Positions 1 through 5,891 of a stretch of DNA of 15,102 bases are shown here, piece after piece. The notes below the pieces were generated by a model that saw nothing but the letters and a program-made list of their open reading frames with translations, was not told where the DNA came from and did not search any database. A program made the translations under genes and the position numbers. Position 1 is the first letter of the stretch; every line of letters starts with the position of its first letter. Source of the DNA: Alphaproteobacteria bacterium UBA998 (GTDB taxonomy: Bacteria; Pseudomonadota; Alphaproteobacteria; Rickettsiales; UBA998); NCBI GenBank assembly GCA_002291925.1, contig DBAY01000041.1, positions 1-15,102 on the forward strand, given 5' to 3'.

Positions 1-239
1 CCTACGCGCGCTGCGGGATCATTGTCAACGTCACCCCGCTGGAGCCGGAGTGGGAAGGCCATGTCACGCTGGAATTTTCCAATACCACGCCGCTTCCGGC
101 GAAAATCTATGCCAATGAAGGGGCCTGCCAGTTCCTCTTCCTCAAGGCGGACTCGCCCTGCGACATCTCCTACGGTGACCGCAAGGGTAAGTACATGCAC
201 CAGAAGGGCGTGACGCTTCCCCGCGTCGAGAAGGCGTAA
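1..239 (+). CDS. dcd: dCTP deaminase, C-terminal part (truncated by window edge)
   Basis: The reading frame is open from base 3 to a TAA at 237-239 and gives the last 78 residues of a protein whose start lies outside the window. The peptide carries the C-terminal half of the trimeric dUTPase/dCTP deaminase fold. It has a VNVTPLEPEWEGHVTLEFSN stretch, whose TLEF glutamate matches the catalytic Glu of the family, followed by PAKIYANEGACQF and a final YMHQKGVTLPRV tail, which is typical of Dcd and is absent from Dut. In the family, Dcd deaminates dCTP to dUTP, feeding dTMP synthesis in the cytoplasm. The next gene, murA, begins three bases after the stop, so the two are probably co-transcribed. 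Identification from the C-terminus is strong; total length and N-terminus cannot be judged. Confidence 0.9.
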   Translation, partial: YARCGIIVNVTPLEPEWEGHVTLEFSNTTPLPAKIYANEGACQFLFLKADSPCDISYGDRKGKYMHQKGVTLPRVEKA

Positions 240-242
240 TTC

Positions 243-1520
243 ATGGACAAGATTCGTATTCGCGGCGGGCAGCCGCTGTTTGGCCGTATCCCCATCAGCG
301 GGGCAAAGAACGCCGCCTTGCCGCTGATGTGCGCCGCCCTGCTCACCGATCAGCCGCTCATCCTCACCAACGTGCCCTACCTCGCCGATGTGGTGACCAT
401 GGGCAAGCTACTCGGCCAGCTCGGCGTGACGCTGCAGTTCGATGACAGCCCGGTGGCCGCCAATGGCCGACGCCTGAAAATGCAGGCCGACGCCATTACC
501 AGCTACACCGCGCCCTATGACCATGTCCGCACCATGCGCGCCTCGGTACTGGTGCTGGGGCCGCTGCTCGCCCGCTTCGGCGAGGCGCATGTCTCACTGC
601 CCGGCGGCTGCGCCATCGGCACGCGGCCGATTGATCTGCATTTGAAGGCGCTGGAGGAACTCGGGGCCACGATCACCCTTGGCGAGGGCTATGTCCACGC
701 GACGGTGAAAGGTCGCCTGAAGGGGGCTGCTATCCGTTTTGATAAGGTGTCGGTGGGTGCGACGGAAAACGCGCTGATGGCCGCCTGCCTGGCGGAGGGC
801 GAGACCATCCTGGATAACGCTGCTTGCGAGCCGGAGATCACCGACCTGGCCCATTGCCTCATCAGCATGGGGGCAAAGATTGAAGGCCTCGGCACCACGC
901 GCCTGGTGGTGACGGGCGTGGCTAAGCTGAAGGGGACGACCCACCGTGTTGTCTCTGACCGCATCGAGGCGGGGACCTACGCCGCTTGCGCCGCCATCAC
1001 CGGCGGGGAGGTGGAGCTGCTCGGTGCGGAGCCGGAGATCATGCAGGCGACGCTGCACAAGTTCGAGGAAGCCGGACTGACCTGGAAGAAAACCGCCGAC
1101 GGCCTCACGGTTGGCCGCGCCAGCGGGCCGCTCTGCGGGGTGGACGTGCAGACCCAGCCCTATCCCGGCTTCGCCACCGACATGCAGGCCCAGTTCATGG
1201 CGCTGATGACCATGGCCGACGGCGCGGCGATGATCACCGAGACCATTTTCGAAAACCGCTTCATGCACGCGCCCGAGCTGGCCCGCATGGGCGCCAACAT
1301 CACCGTCCACGGCCACTCCGCCCTGGTGCGCGGCACGAGCAAACTCAAAGGCGCCGAAGTCATGGCCACCGATCTGCGCGCCTCCGTCGCCATGGTCATC
1401 GCCGCACTGGCGGCCGAAGGCGAGACGGTCATTCACCGCGTCTATCACCTCGACCGCGGCTATGAAGCACTGGAAGAGAAGCTGCGGGCCTGTGGCGCGG
1501 AGGTGGAGCGGGTGGGGTAG
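243..1520 (+). CDS. murA: UDP-N-acetylglucosamine 1-carboxyvinyltransferase MurA
   Basis: MurA transfers enolpyruvate from phosphoenolpyruvate to UDP-GlcNAc, the first committed cytoplasmic step of peptidoglycan synthesis. The 425-residue product has the usual family length. Landmarks seen: the SGAKNAALP motif with Lys22-Asn23; MRASVLVLGP with Arg99; LPGGCAIGTRPID with the catalytic Cys123 (the fosfomycin target in Cys-type enzymes) and Arg128; and YPGFATDMQAQ with Asp313. The C-terminal part has LRASVAMVIAALAAEGETVI and HRVYHLDRGYE, both conserved. The ATG at 243 follows the dcd stop by three bases, with a modest AAGG eight bases upstream inside the dcd end. All key residues are present, so the enzyme looks functional. 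In many alphaproteobacteria murA sits close upstream of hisG; here a TPM gene and a toxin-antitoxin islet separate them. Confidence 0.97.
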   Translation: MDKIRIRGGQPLFGRIPISGAKNAALPLMCAALLTDQPLILTNVPYLADVVTMGKLLGQLGVTLQFDDSPVAANGRRLKMQADAITSYTAPYDHVRTMRASVLVLGPLLARFGEAHVSLPGGCAIGTRPIDLHLKALEELGATITLGEGYVHATVKGRLKGAAIRFDKVSVGATENALMAACLAEGETILDNAACEPEITDLAHCLISMGAKIEGLGTTRLVVTGVAKLKGTTHRVVSDRIEAGTYAACAAITGGEVELLGAEPEIMQATLHKFEEAGLTWKKTADGLTVGRASGPLCGVDVQTQPYPGFATDMQAQFMALMTMADGAAMITETIFENRFMHAPELARMGANITVHGHSALVRGTSKLKGAEVMATDLRASVAMVIAALAAEGETVIHRVYHLDRGYEALEEKLRACGAEVERVG

Positions 1521-1530
1521 TAACTAAAAA

Positions 1531-1560
1531 TTAATGGGCATTCGTTAAAGTTCTTATAAA
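1531..1560 (+). promoter_or_regulatory. Candidate promoter for the TPM-domain gene
   Basis: The A+T-rich gap after murA contains TTAATG (1531-1536), an 18-base spacer and TATAAA (1555-1560). The -10 matches the sigma-70 consensus at five of six bases; the -35 is weak (three of six). Initiation would fall about seven bases before the ATG at 1574, so the transcript would be almost leaderless. This fits the absence of a clear Shine-Dalgarno there. Sequence inspection only. Confidence 0.3.
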
Positions 1561-1573
1561 ACATGGGCTTTAT

Positions 1574-2242
1574 ATGCGGATCCCAAATATACTCGGCGCT
1601 ATATTTTTACTGATAGCTTACCCTTGCTTTGCTGTGCCACTGATTCCCCTGACTGGGAGAGTGGTCGATGAGGCAGGTATTCTCTCCAGCGAAACAAAGA
1701 ATCTTCTCGCCCTAAACGCAGAGCTAACTGAAAAGAATACAGGTCATCAGGCTGTTATTGTTACCGTTCGTTCCCTGCATGGACAAACGATTGAAGATTT
1801 TACGCGTACTTTAGGCAACGAATGGGGGATAGGAGCGGCAGGAAAAAATGATGGAATCATTCTCCTTGTCGCTACACAGGATAAGAAGGTACGCATTGAG
1901 GTAGGTGCGGGCTTGAAGCCGATCATCACAGATGCTGTGAGCCATAAAATAATCGCTGATATGGTTGCTGCCTTTGAGGATGGCGAATTTGAAGAAGGAA
2001 TTTCTGATGGAGCGCTAAAAATCTTTAGGGTTCTGGAAGGAAAAGAGGCAGACCTTAATATCTTAGAATATGTGTTTTACATGCTGATAGGTTTGCTGTG
2101 TTTACCAATTTATTTCATCGGTAGGTACTTCGGCTTTTTTTTTTCCGATGACAAAGATTTTTCTGGTGCGGGGGGAAGTTTTAGCGGCGAGGGCGTTACC
2201 GGGAGCTGGGGTGGCGGAGACTTTGGCGGGGCCGATGATTAA
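1574..2242 (+). CDS. Secreted, membrane-anchored TPM-domain protein (YgcG-type)
   Basis: The 222-residue product starts with a signal peptide (about residues 1-20, cleavage likely after PCFA). It then has a TPM domain (roughly 28-155): VVDEAGILSS, a GHQAVIVTV strand, TIEDFTRTLGNEWGIG, then NDGIILLVA and KVRIEVGAGL, the hallmarks of the TPM/DUF477 family. A hydrophobic helix (about 164-184) and an acidic, glycine-rich tail (GGSFSGEG, GGGDFGG) follow, the common YgcG-like layout. TPM domains act on the outer face of the membrane; reported roles include photosystem II repair (TLP18.3) and phosphatase-like activity, but the bacterial function is mostly unsettled. Base composition is clearly richer in A+T than murA or hisG, with codons such as TTA, ATA and AGA, which hints at acquisition. 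It is in line with murA but probably has its own promoter. Confidence 0.85.
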   Translation: MRIPNILGAIFLLIAYPCFAVPLIPLTGRVVDEAGILSSETKNLLALNAELTEKNTGHQAVIVTVRSLHGQTIEDFTRTLGNEWGIGAAGKNDGIILLVATQDKKVRIEVGAGLKPIITDAVSHKIIADMVAAFEDGEFEEGISDGALKIFRVLEGKEADLNILEYVFYMLIGLLCLPIYFIGRYFGFFFSDDKDFSGAGGSFSGEGVTGSWGGGDFGGADD

Positions 2243-2268
2243 AGAATCTAGTGTTTACTCACTCTTCC

Positions 2269-2333
2269 TGCCATAACGCCTGCATGAGAACACCATTGTC
2301 ATTGCCGTGCCCAAGGGGCGGATTTTCGAGGAA
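2269..2333 (+). repeat. Left copy of a direct repeat: duplicated hisG 5' region
   Basis: These 65 bases match 2930-2996, the region that holds the true hisG start. Thirteen bases upstream of the ATG are nearly shared (the common string is TGCCATAACGCC), and the match runs on for 17 codons. Differences are one base missing in codon 3, one indel plus changes just before the ATG, and four substitutions. All four fall in third codon positions and are synonymous: codon 5 ATC/ATT, codon 7 ATC/ATT, codon 15 TTT/TTC, codon 17 GAG/GAA. Similarity stops abruptly after codon 17. The pair flanks the toxin-antitoxin genes. Confidence 0.92.
2284..2333 (+). pseudogene. hisG remnant (first 17 codons, frameshifted)
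   Basis: The ATG at 2284 corresponds to the real hisG start at 2946. One A is missing in codon 3 (AGA-AC in place of AGA-AAC), which shifts the frame and leads to a TGA after 17 codons, so it cannot encode HisG. If the frame is corrected by eye, the residues read as in HisG (IVIAVPKGRIFEE) and then diverge to MNKMSVRIEA followed by a stop at 2364-2366. Because the base changes relative to intact hisG are all silent, this stretch was probably under selection as a coding gene before it was broken. It is best seen as the decayed 5' end of an older or foreign hisG allele left outside the TA cassette. Confidence 0.85.
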
Positions 2334-2362
2334 ATGAACAAGATGTCTGTGCGTATCGAAGC

Positions 2363-2635
2363 CTAATGCTTTAAGTCCCGGTAAAAATTTTCATGCGGCC
2401 CGAGAGCCAGAAGCAAGAGTAGGTTTTTTGACGTGTTTGTTTGATAGGCAAGCAAGACTGTCTGGTTGTGCAGGCGAAATTTATGAACGCGCACCCCCGC
2501 GAGATCGCCGATCTTTGCTTCCCCTAATTCGGGGTCCGCAAGAATGGATTTGATCGCGTCATCAACCAACCGACGCTCTTGCGGAGGCAGTTTCTTATAC
2601 GCCCGCTTGAAGGCTGAAAACTGAAGGATTTGCAT
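2363..2635 (-). CDS. RelE/ParE-superfamily toxin of a type II TA pair
   Basis: This is a 90-residue basic protein with the compact RelE/ParE layout: an N-terminal FKRAYKKLPPQERRLVDDAI helix region, then LGEAKIGDLAGVRVHKFRL leading into a beta strand, QTVLLAYQ, and a final strand-and-tail LLLLALGPHENFYRDLKH. Family members are either ribosome-dependent mRNA interferases (RelE, YafQ) or gyrase poisons (ParE); I cannot decide between them from sequence alone. The LGPHENFYRDLK ending resembles the C-terminal His/Phe/Tyr region of RelE-like enzymes. Its ATG shares one base with the antitoxin stop (TAATG), so the two are translationally coupled, antitoxin first. The gene lies between the two hisG 5' copies and is antisense to the surrounding genes. 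Confidence 0.85.
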   Translation of the reverse strand: MQILQFSAFKRAYKKLPPQERRLVDDAIKSILADPELGEAKIGDLAGVRVHKFRLHNQTVLLAYQTNTSKNLLLLLALGPHENFYRDLKH

Positions 2636-2850
2636 TAGTCATCGCGCCCGAACTCGAAGGGTTCGGGGGTTTCATTCCGCGACGCGAGAATATCCATAAT
2701 GAATTGATACGGCAAATCAGGGTTTTGTTCCACCAGTCGGCCAATGCGGGACCAGTGCTCGATTTGCTTCGGCACGGAACGGTGCTGAAGGGCGGCGATG
2801 CGCTTGGCTTCGCTGACCAGCTCATCCGAAAGCTTAACCGTATGGGACAT
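2635..2850 (-). CDS. ParD-like antitoxin of a type II TA pair
   Basis: The product has 71 residues when started at MSHTV. That ATG (2850) is preceded by AGGAG with six bases spacing, so I prefer it to an ATG nine codons further upstream. The N-terminus (HTVKLSDELVSEAKRIAALQ) has the spacing of a ribbon-helix-helix DNA-binding unit. The middle HRSVPKQIEHWSRIGRLVEQNPDLP is characteristic of the ParD_like antitoxin family, and the acidic C-terminus (ETPEPFEFGRDD) would be the toxin-neutralising tail. The order antitoxin then toxin with a one-base overlap is standard for type II modules. The protein probably represses its own promoter through the repeats at 2880-2909. Confidence 0.85.
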   Translation of the reverse strand: MSHTVKLSDELVSEAKRIAALQHRSVPKQIEHWSRIGRLVEQNPDLPYQFIMDILASRNETPEPFEFGRDD

Positions 2851-2868
2851 ATTGACTCCTATGAAAAC

Positions 2869-2897
2869 AATATACAACTTTTAGGAACCTTAGGCAA
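2869..2897 (-). promoter_or_regulatory. Predicted promoter of the toxin-antitoxin operon
   Basis: Read on the minus strand, TTGCCT (2897-2892) and TATATT (2874-2869) are separated by exactly 17 bases. They match the sigma-70 consensus at four and five of six positions. The antitoxin SD (AGGAG) and ATG follow at a suitable distance. Confidence 0.55.
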
Positions 2898-2909
2898 CCT
2901 TTAGCGGCA
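2880..2909. promoter_or_regulatory. Three decamer repeats, probable TA operator
   Basis: On the + strand TTTAGGAACC (2880-2889), TTAGGCAACC (2890-2899) and the weaker TTTAGCGGCA (2900-2909) follow each other with a period of ten bases, one helical turn. They cover the -35 and part of the spacer of the TA promoter. Ribbon-helix-helix antitoxins bind such short tandem sites cooperatively, so autoregulation is a reasonable inference. The block ends immediately before the TTGCCC that may serve as hisG -35. Confidence 0.45.
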
Positions 2910-2938
2910 TTGCCCCGTATTGCAAACCGTGCCATAAC
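2910..2938 (+). promoter_or_regulatory. Candidate hisG promoter
   Basis: TTGCCC (2910-2915) and CATAAC (2933-2938) are 17 bases apart. Each matches sigma-70 consensus at four of six bases. Initiation would be at about 2945, one base before the hisG ATG, giving a leaderless message; this would explain why no Shine-Dalgarno is visible. CATAAC lies inside the duplicated segment, and the hexamer TTGCCC lies outside it. Confidence 0.35.
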
Positions 2939-2996
2939 GCCCCTCATGAGAAACACCATCGTCATCGCCGTGCCCAAGGGGCGGATTTTTGAGGAG
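2930..2996 (+). repeat. Right copy of the direct repeat (start of intact hisG)
   Basis: This is the partner of 2269-2333. It covers 16 bases upstream of the hisG ATG and the first 17 codons. The coding part is intact here. Confidence 0.92.
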
Positions 2997-3608
2997 CTGG
3001 AGCCGCTGCTCGACCAGATCGACATCACGCCGGAGCCGGCGTTTTTCGATGAGCGCTCGCGGCAGCTGCAGTTCAAGACCAACCATGCGGACATCGAGTT
3101 CATCCGCGTGCGCAGCTTCGATGTGGCGACGTTTGTCGCCTTTGGCGCGGCGGATTTGGGCGTGGCGGGCAGCGACGTGTTGATGGAGTTTGATTATCCC
3201 GACCTCTACGCGCCTGTGGACCTCAATATCGGCCATTGCCGCCTGTCCGTGGCGGAGCCGGCGGCGCTGGCCGCCACCGATGATCCGTCGCGCTGGAGCC
3301 ATGTGCGCATCGCCACCAAATACCCGCACGTGACGAAGGAGCATTTCGCACGGCGCGGCGTGCAGGCGGAATGCATCAAGCTCAACGGCGCGATGGAGCT
3401 GGCCCCGACGCTGGGGCTCTCCGAGCGCATCGTCGACCTTGTCTCCTCCGGCGCGACGCTGAAAGCCAACGGACTGGTAGAGGTGGAGGTGATCGCGGAG
3501 ATTTCCTCCCGGCTGATCGTCAACCGTACGGTTTACAAGACGCGCGGTGAGAAAGTGGCCCGGCTGATTGAGGCGTTTTCGGATGCCGTGAAGGCGCGGG
3601 CGGCTTAG
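2946..3608 (+). CDS. hisG: ATP phosphoribosyltransferase, short form HisG
   Basis: HisG condenses ATP with PRPP to make phosphoribosyl-ATP, the first step of histidine synthesis. From the ATG at 2946 the protein has 220 residues and begins MRNTIVIAVPKGRIFEEL, the standard N-terminus. An in-frame TTG at 2910 would add 12 unrelated residues and is rejected. The signature ERIVDLVSSGATLKANGL (PRPP-binding loop region) is present, and GAADLGVAGSDVL is the usual substrate-binding loop. The length lacks the C-terminal regulatory domain of long HisG, so it should need the HisRS-like partner HisZ, which is not encoded here. A truncated copy of its 5' end lies 660 bases upstream. The next gene starts four bases after its stop. 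Confidence 0.95.
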   Translation: MRNTIVIAVPKGRIFEELEPLLDQIDITPEPAFFDERSRQLQFKTNHADIEFIRVRSFDVATFVAFGAADLGVAGSDVLMEFDYPDLYAPVDLNIGHCRLSVAEPAALAATDDPSRWSHVRIATKYPHVTKEHFARRGVQAECIKLNGAMELAPTLGLSERIVDLVSSGATLKANGLVEVEVIAEISSRLIVNRTVYKTRGEKVARLIEAFSDAVKARAA

Positions 3609-3612
3609 GGCC

Positions 3613-3921
3613 ATGGGCGAGCGGCTCGGGCGTGCGGCGGAGTTGGTGCTGGGCGAGGTGCTGCTCAAGGAGCGCATGGTGCGCGGCTTCAGCCGCATGG
3701 AGATCGGCAGGAAGATCAATAAAAAAGAACAGGAAGTCGGCAAGTTTGAGGCGGGCGAGTTCATCCCGCTGCCGGTACTCGAAGCCTATGCCGAAGCGCT
3801 GGGCGAGCCGATTCAGAAGAAGATCATCCGCCGTATTTCCTTTCTCCGCAAGCTGGAGATTGAAACGAAGCAAGAGCAGAGCGAGCTGATCGAGATTTAT
3901 CAAAGGCTTTTTGAAGAGTAA
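3613..3921 (+). CDS. Small helix-turn-helix (Cro/C1-type) protein
   Basis: The product has 102 residues. Residues about 12-62 form a likely HTH_3/XRE domain: LVLGEVLLKERMVRGFSRME, then IGRKINKKEQEVGKFEAGEF and IPLPVLEAYAEALG. The EVGKFEAGEF segment matches the conserved turn after the recognition helix in Cro/C1 proteins. The last 35 residues (RRISFLRKLEIETKQEQSELIEIYQRL) look like a charged helix, perhaps for dimerisation. It begins four bases after hisG and is followed by a palindromic repeat and then hisD, so it is probably in the same transcript. Its target is unknown; control of the his genes is a guess from location only. Confidence 0.72.
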   Translation: MGERLGRAAELVLGEVLLKERMVRGFSRMEIGRKINKKEQEVGKFEAGEFIPLPVLEAYAEALGEPIQKKIIRRISFLRKLEIETKQEQSELIEIYQRLFEE

Positions 3922-3923
3922 TG

Positions 3924-3954
3924 CGTCATCCTCGGGCCTGCCCCCAGGATGACG
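3924..3954. repeat. Palindromic element CGTCATCCT...AGGATGACG
   Basis: Nine-base arms CGTCATCCT (3924-3932) and AGGATGACG (3946-3954) are perfectly complementary, with an inner GGGC/GCCC pair (3934-3937, 3940-3943). It lies three bases after the stop of the HTH gene. The pattern resembles dispersed GTCATCCTCGGGC-type palindromes frequent between genes in alphaproteobacteria. There is no T tract, so a simple terminator is not supported. Confidence 0.7.
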
Positions 3955-3971
3955 AGCATGGGATGGTTATG

Positions 3972-4030
3972 GTCATTCCCCCGAAAGTGAGAATCTCGCG
4001 CGATGACTTTTGGATTCCCGCTTTCGCGGG
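3972..4030. repeat. Degenerate REP-like inverted repeat (GTCATTCCCGCGAA type)
   Basis: The left arm, starting GTCATTCCC at 3972 and running to 3995, pairs with the right arm GATTCCCGCTTTCGCGGG at 4013-4030. The left arm has several mismatches; the right arm also folds on itself. The same left arm occurs, undamaged, at 15082-15102. This is a widespread non-coding repeat type; translated in frame it yields the artefactual peptide WIPAFAG. Confidence 0.7.
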
Positions 4031-4058
4031 CGCAGCATTTCGGTTAATAAGGGGCCCT

Positions 4059-5357
4059 ATGACAACTTTTCTTTCCGCCTCCGAAACAACTTTCGATGCC
4101 GCGCTCGACGAGCTGCTGGCCCGCCGCGCCGGCGAGGGCACCAGCGTGGGCGAGACCGTCGGGGCGATTCTCTCTGAGGTGCGCCGCCGCGGCGATGCCG
4201 CGCTGATCGACTATACCGCGCAGTTCGACAAGCTGAGCCTCACCGCGCAAACCCTGCGTTTTTCTGAGCAGGAGCGCGTCGCCATCGAGGCAGAGTGCCC
4301 GGCAGATGTGCGGGAGGCGCTGAGCCTGGCGGCGGCGCGCATCCGTGCGTTCCATGCGCGCCAGAAGCCACAGGACATCGACTATGTGGATGACATCGGC
4401 GTGCGTCTGGGCATGCGCTGGAGCGCGGTCGATGCGGTGGGCATGTATGTCCCCGGCGGGCGGGCGGCGTATCCCTCCTCAGTGCTGATGAACGCAATTC
4501 CGGCGCAGGTGGCCGGGGTGCGGCGGCTGGTCATGGTGGTGCCTACCCCCGGCGGCGAGGTGAATCCGGCCATTCTGGTCGCGGCGCGGCTGGCCGGTGT
4601 GCATGAAATTTACCGCATCGGCGGCGCGCAGGCCGTGGCCGCTCTGGCATACGGGACGGAAACGATTGCCCCGGTGCAGCTGATTGTCGGCCCCGGTAAT
4701 GCCTATGTGGCGGAAGCCAAGCGCCGCGTCTTCGGCAAGGTGGGTATTGATATGATCGCCGGACCGTCAGAGATTCTGGTGGTGGCCGACCGTGAGACGC
4801 CCGCTGCCTGGGTAGCCGCCGATCTGCTGAGCCAGGCGGAGCATGACCCGGACGCGCAATCCATCCTGATCACCGATGACCATGCCCATGCCGAAGCGGT
4901 CATGGATGCCGTCGCCAAGGCGCTGGAGACACTTCCCAAGCGGCAGATTGCTGAAGCCTCGTGGCGCGATTACGGTGGTGTGATTGTGGTGCAGGAGATG
5001 TATTCCGAGCGCACGGCGGCCATCATCAACCGCATTGCGCCGGAGCATCTGGAGCTGGCGGTGGCAGATCCGCAGCGCCTGCTGCCGATGATCCGCCATG
5101 CCGGGGCTATTTTCCTTGGCCGCCACACGCCGGAAGCCATCGGCGATTACATCGCCGGGCCAAGCCATGTGCTGCCCACCATGCAGACGGCGGCCTTCTC
5201 TTCGGGCCTTTCCGTGTACTCCTTCATGAAAAAAAGCTCGCTCATTGGCTGCTCGCCGGAGGCCTTCACGGCCCTTGCCGCACCCACCGCCCTGCTCGCC
5301 GATACGGAAGGCTTGGGTGCGCACGCGCTTTCTGTTAGGGTGCGCTCCAGCCTATGA
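4059..5357 (+). CDS. hisD: Histidinol dehydrogenase HisD
   Basis: HisD oxidises L-histidinol to L-histidine in two NAD-dependent steps, the end of the pathway. From the ATG at 4059 (AAGGGG four bases upstream) the protein has 432 residues, the family norm. Conserved elements: MYVPGGRAAYPSSVLMNAIP, VGPGNAYVAEAKRRVFG, DMIAGPSEILVVAD, LLSQAEHDPDAQ with the Gln/His zinc site, APEHLEL with the Glu-His catalytic pair, EAIGDYIAGPSHVLPT with the Asp zinc ligand, and EGLGAHALSVRVRSSL with the C-terminal His ligand. The frame stays open back to 3921, but that extension is translated repeat DNA and is not expected to be protein. The stop overlaps the UPF0262 start by ATGA. Confidence 0.97.
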   Translation: MTTFLSASETTFDAALDELLARRAGEGTSVGETVGAILSEVRRRGDAALIDYTAQFDKLSLTAQTLRFSEQERVAIEAECPADVREALSLAAARIRAFHARQKPQDIDYVDDIGVRLGMRWSAVDAVGMYVPGGRAAYPSSVLMNAIPAQVAGVRRLVMVVPTPGGEVNPAILVAARLAGVHEIYRIGGAQAVAALAYGTETIAPVQLIVGPGNAYVAEAKRRVFGKVGIDMIAGPSEILVVADRETPAAWVAADLLSQAEHDPDAQSILITDDHAHAEAVMDAVAKALETLPKRQIAEASWRDYGGVIVVQEMYSERTAAIINRIAPEHLELAVADPQRLLPMIRHAGAIFLGRHTPEAIGDYIAGPSHVLPTMQTAAFSSGLSVYSFMKKSSLIGCSPEAFTALAAPTALLADTEGLGAHALSVRVRSSL

Positions 5358-5824
5358 GCCAGACCGAACATATTGCCCGCCTGACGCTGGATGAAGGCAA
5401 CGTGATCCGCCGTAAACCGGAGGTGGAGCAGGAGCGCGAAGTGGCGCTCGCCGACATTCTGAAGGAAAATTACTTTGCTCCCGCCGGGCTGAATAAAGGC
5501 CCGTACGAGGTGGTGCTCGGCACCAGCGAGAACCGCATGATGTTCCGCATCACCTCGCCCCAGATGGAAGGCGAGGAGGTCGTCACGCTGAACGTAACGC
5601 CGTTCCGCAGCATCATCCGCGATTATTTCATCATTTGCGAAAGCTACTTTGCCGCTATCAAAAGCAGCGATCCTTACCGCGTGGAGGCCATCGATATGGG
5701 CCGCCGCGGTATCCATAACGAAGGCTCGGATCTTCTTCGCAAGTTATTGAATGATAAGATTCAAGTTGATTTTTCTACTGCACGCAGACTCTTTACGCTG
5801 ATTTGTGTGCTGCATATTAAGTAG
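5354..5824 (+). CDS. UPF0262 family protein
   Basis: A 156-residue soluble protein of the UPF0262 family, which is found mainly in alphaproteobacteria next to hisD and has no established function. Recognisable stretches are ALADILKENYFAP, GPYEVVLGTSENR, VTLNVTPFRSIIRDYFIICE and YRVEAIDMGRRGIHNEGSDL. It overlaps hisD by four bases (ATGA), so it is translationally coupled. The conserved placement suggests co-expression with the histidine genes, but nothing in the sequence shows a catalytic role. Confidence 0.85.
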   Translation: MSQTEHIARLTLDEGNVIRRKPEVEQEREVALADILKENYFAPAGLNKGPYEVVLGTSENRMMFRITSPQMEGEEVVTLNVTPFRSIIRDYFIICESYFAAIKSSDPYRVEAIDMGRRGIHNEGSDLLRKLLNDKIQVDFSTARRLFTLICVLHIK

Positions 5825-5891
5825 CATGCTGCTGTGCATTTGCGCGGTTTCACTTGTTTTCTGAGTGTGTTTCGTCTAGAGAAGCCCCACT

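Noticed and set aside
594..1448. Long minus-strand open frame (284 codons) opposite murA
   Set aside because: It is an antisense shadow of a fully conserved murA in G+C-rich DNA; the predicted protein is His/Gly/Arg-rich without domain signs.
2284..2337. Short peptide from the hisG remnant ATG (17 residues) as a histidine leader peptide
   Set aside because: It contains no histidine codon, and its sequence is simply frameshifted hisG; no attenuator hairpins follow.
2901..3764. Minus-strand open frame of 287 codons opposite hisG and the HTH gene
   Set aside because: Antisense shadow; hisG on the + strand has its complete family signature.
3921..4058. N-terminal extension of HisD by 46 codons
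   Set aside because: The extension is translated palindromic repeat (the WIPAFAG peptide is a known artefact of this repeat). The ATG at 4059 has a ribosome site and gives the normal length.
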